Positions 17,990 to 26,089 of a stretch of 64,000 nt of DNA are shown in pieces. This DNA comes from an uncultured Sulfurimonas sp. (GTDB taxonomy: Bacteria; Campylobacterota; Campylobacteria; Campylobacterales; Sulfurimonadaceae), in assembly GCF_963662755.1 (NCBI RefSeq), contig NZ_OY759725.1, positions 1,501,781 to 1,565,780 on the forward strand. Direction: 5' to 3'. Under the pieces are notes generated by a model that saw only the letters and a list, made by a program, of their open reading frames with translations, was not told where the DNA came from and ran no database searches. Each line of letters opens with the position of its first letter. Within the stretch, counting starts at the first letter, position 1. The translations under genes and the position numbers were made by a program.

Positions 17990-18178
17990 ATGAAATTAAC
18001 TCAACAAGATATGGCTAGATTGCTTGGCATCACGCCTATGACACTTAGAAATTGGCGAAAAGATAAACCTTACTTGTATGAGATAGTCCTAAAAGGTTTT
18101 GCCTTTGAAGATGCAGTAAAAAAATCCAAAAAAAATTATGAAGAGTTAAAAGAGTTGGAAGAGAGTTTTGTAAAATAA
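17990..18178 (+). CDS. Small helix-turn-helix protein
   Basis: Starting from ATG 17990 the product is 62 residues. MKLTQQDMARLLGITPMTLR is a clear helix-turn-helix (Gln/Asp-rich first helix, LGIT turn, TLRNWRK recognition helix), followed by a charged helical tail. An upstream in-frame ATG at 17945 would add 15 residues that do not look like part of the domain. Neither start has a good ribosome site. Target unknown. Confidence 0.65.
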   Translation: MKLTQQDMARLLGITPMTLRNWRKDKPYLYEIVLKGFAFEDAVKKSKKNYEELKELEESFVK

Positions 18179-18196
18179 ACAAAAGTATTTTTTAGA

Positions 18197-18202
18197 TACA
18201 AT
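18197..18202 (+). promoter_or_regulatory. -10 element close to the M15 peptidase start
   Basis: TACAAT ends seven bases before the ATG at 18210, which has no ribosome-binding site, suggesting a leaderless or nearly leaderless mRNA. Confidence 0.5.
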
Positions 18203-18209
18203 CGCGACT

Positions 18210-18950
18210 ATGAATAGAAGATTTTTTTTAACAACTTTATCATTGTCGCCTCTTCTTGCAAAAGATGTAGTAGATAACACTAAAGATATCTATCTCTCAT
18301 ATCAAGAATACACAACATTAAAGAGCTTAAATAGCAGACTAAAAAGACTTCGTGGTTTTGTTGGATTTGCAAATTTTAATCTAGTCTCATTTGATGAAGC
18401 CCTCTATTATGCAAGAAATTACTCTAAGATTGGTGGGTTTTCAAAAGACGAACTTGACTTGGTAGATAAACTCTTTAATGAAAATCCTAATCGTTATGGA
18501 TTTTATGGGGCGAAAACTTGTGAAGAGTTGGACAATAAAATATCGGATAAAGGTGTTGAAAAGATTCCACATACAGGACATTACCTCTTTAAAGGTAAGC
18601 CACTTCATGACTACAATAAGCTCATAAAAGATGTTGGAGATACGCTAATACTAACTTCTGGTGTTAGAAATGTTGTAAAACAGTTGAGCCTTTATGCTAA
18701 CAAACTTTATAACAATGGTGGAAATATCACTCAAGCATCTCTTAGCATAGCACCACCTGCATACTCTTATCATACTATTAGTGACTTTGATGTAGGTCGC
18801 CGTGGCTGGGGTTATAAAAATTTTACAGATGCTTTTGCATCTACATTGGAATTTAAAAAAATGAGAACATTAGACTATATCAGCATGAGATATAACAAAA
18901 ACAATAGAGATGGAGTTAGGTTTGAACCTTGGCATGTTGAAGTTATATAG
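18210..18950 (+). CDS. M15-family D,D-carboxypeptidase-like protein (VanY type)
   Basis: The 246-residue protein starts with a short secretion-type N-terminus (MNRRFFLTTLSLSPLLA, resembling a signal with RR). The C-terminal half carries the M15 zinc site: SYHTISDFD (His and Asp ligands) and EPWHVEV (catalytic Glu and third His). These enzymes trim D-Ala from peptidoglycan peptides. The last 17 bases overlap the Csd4/Pgp1-like gene, pairing two peptidoglycan carboxypeptidases in one transcript; a role in cell-wall trimming is inferred. Confidence 0.85.
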   Translation: MNRRFFLTTLSLSPLLAKDVVDNTKDIYLSYQEYTTLKSLNSRLKRLRGFVGFANFNLVSFDEALYYARNYSKIGGFSKDELDLVDKLFNENPNRYGFYGAKTCEELDNKISDKGVEKIPHTGHYLFKGKPLHDYNKLIKDVGDTLILTSGVRNVVKQLSLYANKLYNNGGNITQASLSIAPPAYSYHTISDFDVGRRGWGYKNFTDAFASTLEFKKMRTLDYISMRYNKNNRDGVRFEPWHVEVI

Positions 18951-20232
18951 TTGTGTTTTCCTTTTTCTTTTTTCAGTTTCTTCAATAGCAAATGATAATT
19001 TTCAATTTGATTTGATCCAAAAAGGACATCAAGACAATAACACTATGTTAGTTATTGGTGGCATCCAAGGAGATGAGCCTGGCGGATTTATATCTGCATC
19101 TATACTTGCAACTCACTATGAAATAACTAAAGGTTCTATTTGGATAGTTCCAAATCTAAATTTTTATAGCATTATCAAACGAAGTAGAGGTCCATATGGA
19201 GATATGAATAGAAAATTTTCTAATCTCTCTAAAGAAGACCCAGAATACAATACCGTTGAGAGAATCAAAAACTATATAAAAGATGATAATGTAAAACTTG
19301 TAGTAAATCTACATGATGGTAGTGGATTTTACAGACCCAAATATGTAGACAATCTGCACTCTCCAGATAGATGGGGACAATGCTCTATTATAGATCAATC
19401 AGATATAAATATTTCTGCTTATGGAAACTTAGAGGAAATCTCTTCTAAAGTTGTAGAACATGTAAACCAAAATCTTATCAAAAGTGAAGATATTTATCAT
19501 CTTCATAACACTCGAACAAAAGAGGGTGATAAAGAGATGGAGAAGACTCTTACTTACTTTGCCATTAACGAAGGAAAAGCAGCTTTTGGAAATGAAGCGA
19601 GCAAAAGTCTTCCAACTCACAAAAGAGTCTATTATCATCTTTTAGCACTAGAAAAATATATGGACATAATGGGCATAGAGTATAAAAGAAAATTCACTCT
19701 AAATGCACATGGTGTTTATAATGCTATAAATAACGATATACATATATCTTTGTACGATGGAAAGATTAAACTTCCTCTATCTGAGATAAGAAATATAGTA
19801 AAGTACTTTCCTATAAAAAAAGATGGAGTGGTTGACTTTAAAGCTAGTAATCCTCTTTTGACAATCATTAAAAATGACAATACTTATACCATACAGTATG
19901 GAAACAGAAGACTTTCACGCCTTAAAGCAGACTACTTGGACATAGATGAAGCTCATAATATAGTAAGGCTAAAAATAGACGGAAAACTACAAAATGTTAA
20001 GTTTGGCTCACTTGTGGATGTAAAAAGTAGTTTTTTAGTAGAAGAAAAAGAAGGCTATAGAGTCAATGTTATAGGTTATACAAACAAAAATAATTTAGAA
20101 ACAGGTATAGAGATAAAAAATACAGAAATACCAAAACGTTTTTCTATAGATAAAAAAGGTTTGATATATAGAGTCGAATACTACAATAAAAATAAGTTCG
20201 CAGGTATGGTTCTAATCAAGTTTGCAACATAA
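18934..20232 (+). CDS. Csd4/Pgp1-like D,L-carboxypeptidase (M14) for helical cell shape
   Basis: Csd4 (H. pylori) and Pgp1 (Campylobacter) cut meso-DAP from D-Ala-less tripeptides and are needed for helical shape. From ATG 18934 the product has 432 residues, a signal peptide (about 1-19) and the unusual zinc site of this group: Gln45 and Glu48 in GGIQGDEPGG in place of the usual His-x-x-Glu, with His127 in NLHDGSGF. The C-terminal beta domains (about 230-432) match the family layout. ATG 18910 would add eight residues before a clear signal peptide and is not preferred. Confidence 0.9.
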   Translation: MLKLYSCVFLFLFSVSSIANDNFQFDLIQKGHQDNNTMLVIGGIQGDEPGGFISASILATHYEITKGSIWIVPNLNFYSIIKRSRGPYGDMNRKFSNLSKEDPEYNTVERIKNYIKDDNVKLVVNLHDGSGFYRPKYVDNLHSPDRWGQCSIIDQSDINISAYGNLEEISSKVVEHVNQNLIKSEDIYHLHNTRTKEGDKEMEKTLTYFAINEGKAAFGNEASKSLPTHKRVYYHLLALEKYMDIMGIEYKRKFTLNAHGVYNAINNDIHISLYDGKIKLPLSEIRNIVKYFPIKKDGVVDFKASNPLLTIIKNDNTYTIQYGNRRLSRLKADYLDIDEAHNIVRLKIDGKLQNVKFGSLVDVKSSFLVEEKEGYRVNVIGYTNKNNLETGIEIKNTEIPKRFSIDKKGLIYRVEYYNKNKFAGMVLIKFAT

Positions 20233-20237
20233 GTTAT

Positions 20238-20894
20238 CTAATTGTCGTATAGATAAAATTTATTGTACTTAATAACTGAAGTAAGTTCTACTCCATACTT
20301 AGCTCCAAGTTCTGAGTAATGATCTAGTTTTTGTACAAGTTTGTATGGGTTTTGTGTTTGCATCCTAAGTCTGCGAAACTCCACAAAGGCTTTTGAGCGT
20401 CCAAGATTTTTGTAATAATCTCTAACAGAATCTTCAATATTCGCGTATTTTTTAAGCCATATTGTCTTAGTTCCTCTTTTTTCTTTAGCAGCAATTCTCG
20501 GTTCATATTTATTAAATGACCAAACACCAAAAAGATTGTTAGCCTTAATAAAAAATCTAGATGTAGCCCACGCACTCTCCATAGCTGCCTGTGCTATGGC
20601 TATGCTTTTAGGATGAGGTTTTAAAGCTAGAAGTAAATCTGCATCTGAGGTAACTTTATAAATTTTTTTAAGATTTAAAATTTCATCTCTATAATATTTT
20701 GGATTATCTATATAGTGTGAAACTTCTGTGTATTGCGTGTGTAATTCATTATAAACATTTTTTATAGCAGGTATTACAATAGTGCGAAAATGTGCTTTTT
20801 TTTCTTTAACGCTTATCTCTTTTGGTTCTTTTGCTATTAAAATATTTGTTGATATTAATAAAAATAAAATCATTATATTTTTTAAAACTTTCAA
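20238..20894 (-). CDS. Bax-like glucosaminidase-domain protein
   Basis: The 218-residue protein has a signal peptide (about 1-21) and a mannosyl-glycoprotein endo-beta-N-acetylglucosaminidase-type (GH73-like) domain; AIAQAAMESAWATSRF carries the expected catalytic Glu and NNLFGVWSF the substrate-cleft motif. Bax-like proteins cut peptidoglycan glycan strands. It starts with TTG in a TTGA overlap with the SPL-like gene and has GGAG eight bases upstream. It is convergent with, and five bases from, the Csd4/Pgp1-like gene. Confidence 0.85.
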   Translation of the reverse strand: MKVLKNIMILFLLISTNILIAKEPKEISVKEKKAHFRTIVIPAIKNVYNELHTQYTEVSHYIDNPKYYRDEILNLKKIYKVTSDADLLLALKPHPKSIAIAQAAMESAWATSRFFIKANNLFGVWSFNKYEPRIAAKEKRGTKTIWLKKYANIEDSVRDYYKNLGRSKAFVEFRRLRMQTQNPYKLVQKLDHYSELGAKYGVELTSVIKYNKFYLYDN

Positions 20895-22156
20895 ATCAAA
20901 AACTCCATATCTAGTTTTTTGCTATATGAATTTAGCATCTCTCTTTCAAAGTCGTTGTTTGTAGAGTATTGATAGCCAAAAGTTTTTTTCCACATCTCAT
21001 GCTCTTCCATGCAAAGATAAAAAAATACATTTTTGTCCTTTGCGTGCCAAGGAGCAAAACTTTCATAAGCTGATTTAAACATTTCTACTTTTATATCATC
21101 TGGATAAGAACTTTTTCCACTAGCATCTACAAATGGCATCTGAGTAATCTTACTTCTAAAATCCCTATCTCTAAGTTGCTTTATAACAGGTTTTATAAAG
21201 GTCAATGTTCCAAAACTTACAAGAGCTACTTCGCTAGATTTAAACTCATTTAAGAGTCTTGTATATATTTTTGCATAATCACTTAAATAATTTTCATATT
21301 GCACTATTGGATGAAAGTGAAATCCAACTTTGACACCCTTGTCGGCTACAGCTCTAGCGGATGCTATGCGTTTGTCCAAAGATGCACTTAGATGCTCTTC
21401 ATTTTTTATGATAGTTGGAGTATTTAGCGACCATGTACAGAGAATGTTTTTTGGTACTTCATGTTCTAAAAAGTACTTTATATTGTCTGATTTGGTTTTA
21501 AATTCTAGTATTACATTTGGATTGTTTTGTGCAAAAGCAAAGAGTGCATCTAGGATGCCCTCACGATTTCCCCACATAAGCGAATCAGAGCTTTGCCCAG
21601 TTCCTATATGATAAGTTTTGTTCTTATCTAAATTTAAATTTTTAAGTTTATCTGCAAAACTACTGTCAAAAGTTATGGTGTTTTGGTTGTAAAATGATTG
21701 TATTGAGCAGTAAGAACAGTCAAATCCGCAACTCTCAACCGCATCTAGAGTAAGAAGGTTACAGCATCTTGTCTTCTCAGATGCAACAGGGCATAGTCCA
21801 AGTCCAAAACCATCTTTTGATTCTGTTTTAAAAGTGAACTTCTGTTCTTTTGGTATGTTCTTTAACTCGAAGTTTTCATAAGAGTTTGGTTTGTTGCGTA
21901 TATCTTCATAAGCTTTTCTAAGTCTTGAAAAAACTACTTTTTTTTGATTGTGATCTGGAAATATTTCCATAATATTTTTTTCATTCCAGATGCTAAGATC
22001 TCTTGCCATATCTACGATTTGTTTAATCTCTTGATGAGAAAATTTTAATTCAATGGATTTTTCTCTAATAAAATCTTGTTCATGTTTTGGCAGTTTTGAA
22101 AAAAGTGTGTTTTTAATAGAGTTGTTAAATTTATCTAAATATGAATTTGTTATCAT
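20891..22156 (-). CDS. Spore-photoproduct-lyase-like radical SAM protein
   Basis: The 421-residue protein has the radical SAM cluster motif C143-x3-C147-x2-C150 (CGFDCSYC), a long N-terminal helical domain, and the overall pattern of the SPL/DNA-repair-photolyase-like family. Bacillus SPL uses a cysteine in an SCTSD context as hydrogen donor; the matching place here appears to be GQSSD (about Gln188), with no Cys. Campylobacterota do not sporulate, so the substrate is unlikely to be spore photoproduct. It is co-transcribed with the GGDEF protein and the Bax-like gene. Confidence 0.82.
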   Translation of the reverse strand: MITNSYLDKFNNSIKNTLFSKLPKHEQDFIREKSIELKFSHQEIKQIVDMARDLSIWNEKNIMEIFPDHNQKKVVFSRLRKAYEDIRNKPNSYENFELKNIPKEQKFTFKTESKDGFGLGLCPVASEKTRCCNLLTLDAVESCGFDCSYCSIQSFYNQNTITFDSSFADKLKNLNLDKNKTYHIGTGQSSDSLMWGNREGILDALFAFAQNNPNVILEFKTKSDNIKYFLEHEVPKNILCTWSLNTPTIIKNEEHLSASLDKRIASARAVADKGVKVGFHFHPIVQYENYLSDYAKIYTRLLNEFKSSEVALVSFGTLTFIKPVIKQLRDRDFRSKITQMPFVDASGKSSYPDDIKVEMFKSAYESFAPWHAKDKNVFFYLCMEEHEMWKKTFGYQYSTNNDFEREMLNSYSKKLDMEFLI

Positions 22157-22157
22157 T

Positions 22158-23411
22158 TTATGACTTTATCTCAACTCTATTTCTACCACTTTCTTTAGCT
22201 ATATAAAGTGCTTCATCACAGATGCGAACCATCTCATCAAGCGAATCTGAGTCGCTAAAATAAATACCTATGGATACAGTATAAGATATTTTTACATCAT
22301 CAATTTCTATAATATTATTTTCAAACTTTTCTCTAATTTTTTCAAAAAGTATTTCTACATTTTTTAAAGTAATATCTTCTAGAAGTATGCAAAACTCTTC
22401 CCCACCAAAACGAGCCATCAAGTCAGAAGATCTTAAAGTTTTATCAAGTATTTTTTTAACTTCTTGTATTGCAATATCTCCTATATCATGTCCATAAGTG
22501 TCATTGATATTTTTAAATTTATCTATGTCTAACATAGCTACAGCTATTTTTTTACTCTTTCTTTTGTTTTTATTGTGTATGGAAGTTCCACTATCAAAAA
22601 AGTAACGTCTGTTATATGCCCCTGTTAAAAAATCTTTATTTGCCATATCAGTAATACGGCCAAAAAGATCTAACAGTTCTAGATTTGAGTTTACTCTTGT
22701 AACTATTTCTGTATCTGAAAATGGCTTATTTATAAAATCATTTGCACCAAATTTTAAAAATTTATTTATAATTTTTTGAGCTTCAACCGAACTAACAGCT
22801 ATAATTGCTAATTGATCTTTTTTATATTCTTGTCTGATTTTTATAGTAAGCTCTAATCCATCTACGCGTGGCATCTCATAATCTGTAATAACAAGAGAGA
22901 TGTTATTGCTTTTATCCGCAAGGATATCAAGCGCTTCTTGACCATCTTGCGCTTGTAAAATATTTAATTTTATTTTTTTTAAACTTTTGCTTAAAACATC
23001 TCGGTATAGTTTTGAATCATCTACTACCAAAACAGTTGTATCATAATTTTTAAGAGTTCTTGAGATGTCATTTACAGCAAACTTTATGCTTGATGGATCA
23101 TTTTTAAGGATGACACTTAAAACTTCTCTTTTGTTTAGTGATTCTTGTATTTTTTCATCAACTTTACCTGTTAGAACTACGGATGGAATTTTGTGTGAAT
23201 TTGCAAGAGCTACTATCTCTCCATCGGGAGCATCTGGGAGATTAAGATCTAGTAGTGCTGCATGAAATCCACTTTTATGCTCTCTTAAGAGATGTGAGGC
23301 CTCTTTGTAGGTAGTTGCAAAGTAAGGTTCTATATAAGTATGCTTTAATAACTCTTTTTTTAACATAAGCAAAATTGTTTGACTATCATCAACTACTAAA
23401 ACTTTTTTCAT
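22158..23411 (-). CDS. REC-REC-GGDEF diguanylate cyclase response regulator
   Basis: The 417-residue protein has two receiver domains (about 1-120 and 125-245) and a GGDEF domain (about 260-415). REC2 keeps the phosphorylation pocket (VVDDS, VITDYEMP with the Asp, KPF). The cyclase has the active-site GGEEF and an upstream RSSD inhibitory I-site five residues before it, so it should make c-di-GMP with product feedback. No partner kinase is adjacent. It is the first gene of a leftward three-gene operon. Confidence 0.93.
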   Translation of the reverse strand: MKKVLVVDDSQTILLMLKKELLKHTYIEPYFATTYKEASHLLREHKSGFHAALLDLNLPDAPDGEIVALANSHKIPSVVLTGKVDEKIQESLNKREVLSVILKNDPSSIKFAVNDISRTLKNYDTTVLVVDDSKLYRDVLSKSLKKIKLNILQAQDGQEALDILADKSNNISLVITDYEMPRVDGLELTIKIRQEYKKDQLAIIAVSSVEAQKIINKFLKFGANDFINKPFSDTEIVTRVNSNLELLDLFGRITDMANKDFLTGAYNRRYFFDSGTSIHNKNKRKSKKIAVAMLDIDKFKNINDTYGHDIGDIAIQEVKKILDKTLRSSDLMARFGGEEFCILLEDITLKNVEILFEKIREKFENNIIEIDDVKISYTVSIGIYFSDSDSLDEMVRICDEALYIAKESGRNRVEIKS

Positions 23412-23542
23412 TTAACTTACCTTTTTATGAACATACATTATACAATTTGAGAATGAATAGTAGCTAAAATATTTTTATATTGCATTGCAATTTGTCATTT
23501 ATTTTAGTTTTTATAATTTTATTAGTTATTCTGTTGTCAATT

Positions 23543-23548
23543 TATAAT
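23543..23548 (+). promoter_or_regulatory. -10 element for the zinc-ribbon gene
   Basis: A perfect TATAAT lies 17 bases before ATG 23565, with GGAG between them as a ribosome site. Confidence 0.5.
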
Positions 23549-23564
23549 ATTTGGAGTCTTAGTT

Positions 23565-23909
23565 ATGATTTTGGGAAAGTGTCCATATTGTGAAAATGGT
23601 ACAATAGAAGTCAGAGATAAAGAAGTTAGAGGCAAAAAAGTAAAACTTTATGCTTGTTCAAACGCTAATTGGAAAACAGAAGACGGAGAGATGTTTGAAC
23701 TAACACAAGATTCAACTTGTGACTTTAAAATTTGGCAAAACTCACTTGCGAGATATGGAAAATGGCTTTCATACAAAGAAGTAAGAGAACTTTTAACAGA
23801 TAAATCCATAGAAGTAGAATTATTAAGTAAAAAGTATGGTAAAAAAGTTTATTACAGCAAGTTCATCACTTTAAATCAAGAATACGGTGTAAGTGTAATT
23901 TGGGACTAA
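23565..23909 (+). CDS. Zinc-ribbon protein resembling a topoisomerase C-terminal repeat
   Basis: A 114-residue protein with CPYC near the N-terminus and two later cysteines (YACS, STCDFKIWQ), then a second segment (ARYGKWLSYKEVRELLTDKS). This is the pattern of the C-terminal repeat appended to some type IA topoisomerases (zinc ribbon followed by a short alpha/beta part). No topoisomerase catalytic domain is encoded nearby, so this is a stand-alone version; nucleic-acid binding is inferred. Confidence 0.65.
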   Translation: MILGKCPYCENGTIEVRDKEVRGKKVKLYACSNANWKTEDGEMFELTQDSTCDFKIWQNSLARYGKWLSYKEVRELLTDKSIEVELLSKKYGKKVYYSKFITLNQEYGVSVIWD

Positions 23910-24001
23910 AAATAATTAACATTAGGTAAATAGAATCCATTTATAGTAAATTTTATTTAATTTATGTTAATGTTACTAATAATTATTATAAGGGGAATCT
24001 T

Positions 24002-25240
24002 ATGTTTAAAAAAATATTTATTTCAGCAGTTGCTTGTGCAACTATAGCTCAAGCGAGTAACTTTACTATAGAAGTGAATAACGGTACAAATGGTCAGTCT
24101 TTTTCAAAAGGTTATTCAACAGTTTCTGATGTTTTAAATGGACTTGATATAGATGCAGTTAAAAGTCAAATCGGTTATGCAGAAACTGATGCACTTACTG
24201 CTAAACTAGGTTTTAGGGGTTTGCCTATTAACCTTGCTTATGTGGCTAACTCAAACACTCTTACATTAGTTATACCTTCTATTGGTGTTTCAGAAACATT
24301 TACAGGAACTGATCGTGATAAAAGTATAGATGCACTTACAGATTGGTTAAAAACAGATGGTGGTTCAACTGTTGAGAAGATGATGAAAGAGCTTGCTAAA
24401 GTTTCTCCTATAGATCCAGTAGCTGGTAATCCAAACTCTATGATGAGTTTAAGTGTGTCAAATGACTTTAGTAATGGTTTTACGAATGTTGCAACTAAAC
24501 AAACTGCTTCAACTGTTTCAAATGCTAGCAGTTCAAACAATATCATTATAGCTCCAACATACAGTAGTTTAGATGTTGATGGTATGAAATCAGATAGTTA
24601 TAGTTTACCATTAGCTTACTCTTTTAATTTTGACAGAGATTCAAGAGAAAATGTTACATTTTCAATCCCTGTAACTTATGTAGAAGTTGAAGGTGCAAAA
24701 AGTGGTTCTCTTGGTTTAGGCTTAGCATACACAAAACCTGTAACTGAAGATTGGATTTTAACTCCTGCAATTAGCTATGGAGCAAGTGGAAGCGTTGATT
24801 TAGGAGCTTTTGCTCAAGTTGCTTCAGTTTCATTAACTAGTTCATACTCATGGGACTTACCATCAGATTATACATTGAGTATGGGTAATATGGTTGGTTA
24901 CTATACTACAGTCAAATTTATAGAGCATGAGTATGCATATGATCCTGGCGTACAAAACATTGTTTATAGAAATGCTTTAATGCTAAATATTCCAACAAAT
25001 GGTATTATTAATGATACTTCTTTAGAAACATTTGTTATTGATACTAGATATACAGGTACAGATTTGTATATGGAAGAGTATCAAGAGTATGGTTTATCTT
25101 ATGGATATGATGCTTTTAATGTAAATGTACTTAGTAACGATGAAAAAGATGCTATTAGAAGAAGTTTAAAAATTGGCTTTAGCTATTTAAACTCTTCAAA
25201 AGGTAATGGTTTCAAAGTGAACTTTGGATTTGCTTTTTAA
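24002..25240 (+). CDS. Predicted outer-membrane beta-barrel protein, unknown function
   Basis: The 412-residue product has a signal peptide (1-18, ending AQAS), an N-terminal soluble part (about 20-165), a Ser/Thr/Asn-rich linker and a C-terminal region of alternating hydrophobic strands from about 180 ending GNGFKVNFGFAF. The terminal Phe and the strand pattern are those of outer-membrane barrels. It has its own upstream region with AGGGG before the ATG, and a strong hairpin just after it, so it is probably a single-gene unit. No family recognised. Confidence 0.75.
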   Translation: MFKKIFISAVACATIAQASNFTIEVNNGTNGQSFSKGYSTVSDVLNGLDIDAVKSQIGYAETDALTAKLGFRGLPINLAYVANSNTLTLVIPSIGVSETFTGTDRDKSIDALTDWLKTDGGSTVEKMMKELAKVSPIDPVAGNPNSMMSLSVSNDFSNGFTNVATKQTASTVSNASSSNNIIIAPTYSSLDVDGMKSDSYSLPLAYSFNFDRDSRENVTFSIPVTYVEVEGAKSGSLGLGLAYTKPVTEDWILTPAISYGASGSVDLGAFAQVASVSLTSSYSWDLPSDYTLSMGNMVGYYTTVKFIEHEYAYDPGVQNIVYRNALMLNIPTNGIINDTSLETFVIDTRYTGTDLYMEEYQEYGLSYGYDAFNVNVLSNDEKDAIRRSLKIGFSYLNSSKGNGFKVNFGFAF

Positions 25241-25272
25241 ATATATATGGCATCTCGCCATATATATTTAAA
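25236..25272. terminator. Perfect 16-bp hairpin after the barrel gene
   Basis: Sixteen-base arms (25236-25251 and 25257-25272) pair perfectly around loop atctc and overlap the stop codon of the barrel gene. The arms end in TTTAAA, so a U-rich end is only short. Confidence 0.75.
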
Positions 25273-25355
25273 CAAAATTGCGACAATTCTACATATTTTT
25301 AAAAGCATAAATTTAAATATAATACAGTTTAATAAATATTTTACATTTCTTTAGA

Positions 25356-25361
25356 TATAAT
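25356..25361 (+). promoter_or_regulatory. -10 element of the alpha (rpmJ-rplQ) operon
   Basis: A perfect TATAAT in the 360-base gap before rpmJ. A transcript from about 25368 would carry a leader of roughly 230 nucleotides. Confidence 0.55.
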
Positions 25362-25370
25362 CCCAATCCA

Positions 25371-25600
25371 CTTTACTGTTTTAACATTAAAACGAGAGTA
25401 TTTCTATCTATATATTGATTATAAAGATAAAAGTATTGGTAAGTGATTTTATGATAATTTACCTAAAGACAGTAAAGCTATAGACAAAACTAAAGTTTTC
25501 TTAAAGTAGAGGTTGTTCTCTCACGTGAAACGTGAAGCTTTAGTGACTGAACAAAATTCGAACTTGTTCGTATTTTGTGAGATTAATATAAAGGCTTTCA
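25371..25600 (+). promoter_or_regulatory. Structured leader of the alpha ribosomal-protein operon
   Basis: Within the gap before rpmJ the + strand holds several helices: 25371-25379 pairs perfectly with 25469-25477 (9 bp); 25378-25393 is a local hairpin (7 bp) that would compete with it; 25486-25499 is a 6-bp hairpin; 25521-25535 is a 6-bp hairpin; 25551-25578 is a 13-position stem with one mismatch ending 22 bases before the ATG. Repression of this operon by S4 through leader RNA is known in E. coli; equivalence here is inferred. Confidence 0.55.
25517..25532. promoter_or_regulatory. parS-like 16-mer
   Basis: The site matches 13 of 16 positions of the bacterial parS consensus, including the central CACGTG and the right half GAAAC; mismatches are at positions 2, 4 and 16. 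It overlaps the hairpin at 25521-25535, so the match may reflect RNA structure instead of ParB binding. Confidence 0.35.
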
Positions 25601-25714
25601 ATGAAAGTACGTGCTTCAGTAAAGAAGATGTGTGATGACTGTAAAGTTGTTAAGAGAAAAGGCATTGTAAGAGTAATCTGCAAAGTTAAAAAACATAAAC
25701 AGAGACAAGGATAA
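25601..25714 (+). CDS. rpmJ: 50S ribosomal protein L36
   Basis: A 37-residue protein starting [17 protein letters not shown], with the zinc ligands C11, C14, C27 and a later His, the C+ form. It lies two bases before rpsM. Confidence 0.96.
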   Translation: MKVRASVKKMCDDCKVVKRKGIVRVICKVKKHKQRQG

Positions 25715-25716
25715 CC

Positions 25717-26079
25717 ATGGCTCGTATTTCTGGTGTTGATTTACCTAAAAAGAAAAGAGTAGAGTATGGTCTAACATACATCTATGGGATCGGTTTACAC
25801 GCTTCTCGTCTAATATTAGATGCGACAGGTATAGACTATAACAAAAGAGTTTTCGAATTAAACGAAGAAGATGTAGCAGCTATCACTGCGGAAATCCGTG
25901 CTAACCATATGGTTGAAGGTGATTTACGTAAAAAAGTTGCTATGGATATTAAATCACTTATGGACTTAGGTTCATACAGAGGTCTTCGTCACCGTCGTGG
26001 TCTTCCATGTCGTGGACAAAAAACTAAGACAAATGCGCGTACTCGTAAGGGTAAACGTAAAACTGTCGGCGCGGCATAA
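25717..26079 (+). CDS. rpsM: 30S ribosomal protein S13
   Basis: S13 contacts the P-site tRNA and the 50S subunit. The 120-residue protein begins [20 protein letters not shown] and has the conserved [16 protein letters not shown] segment and basic tail. Confidence 0.98.
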   Translation: MARISGVDLPKKKRVEYGLTYIYGIGLHASRLILDATGIDYNKRVFELNEEDVAAITAEIRANHMVEGDLRKKVAMDIKSLMDLGSYRGLRHRRGLPCRGQKTKTNARTRKGKRKTVGAA

Positions 26080-26089
26080 GGATTAACAG

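Noticed and set aside
24238-24546. Leftward 102-codon ORF inside the barrel gene
   Set aside because: Antisense shadow of a gene with a signal peptide and barrel pattern.
25441-25480. Short ORF (about ten codons) in the alpha-operon leader
   Set aside because: It has no ribosome site and lies inside the region that forms the long-range helix.
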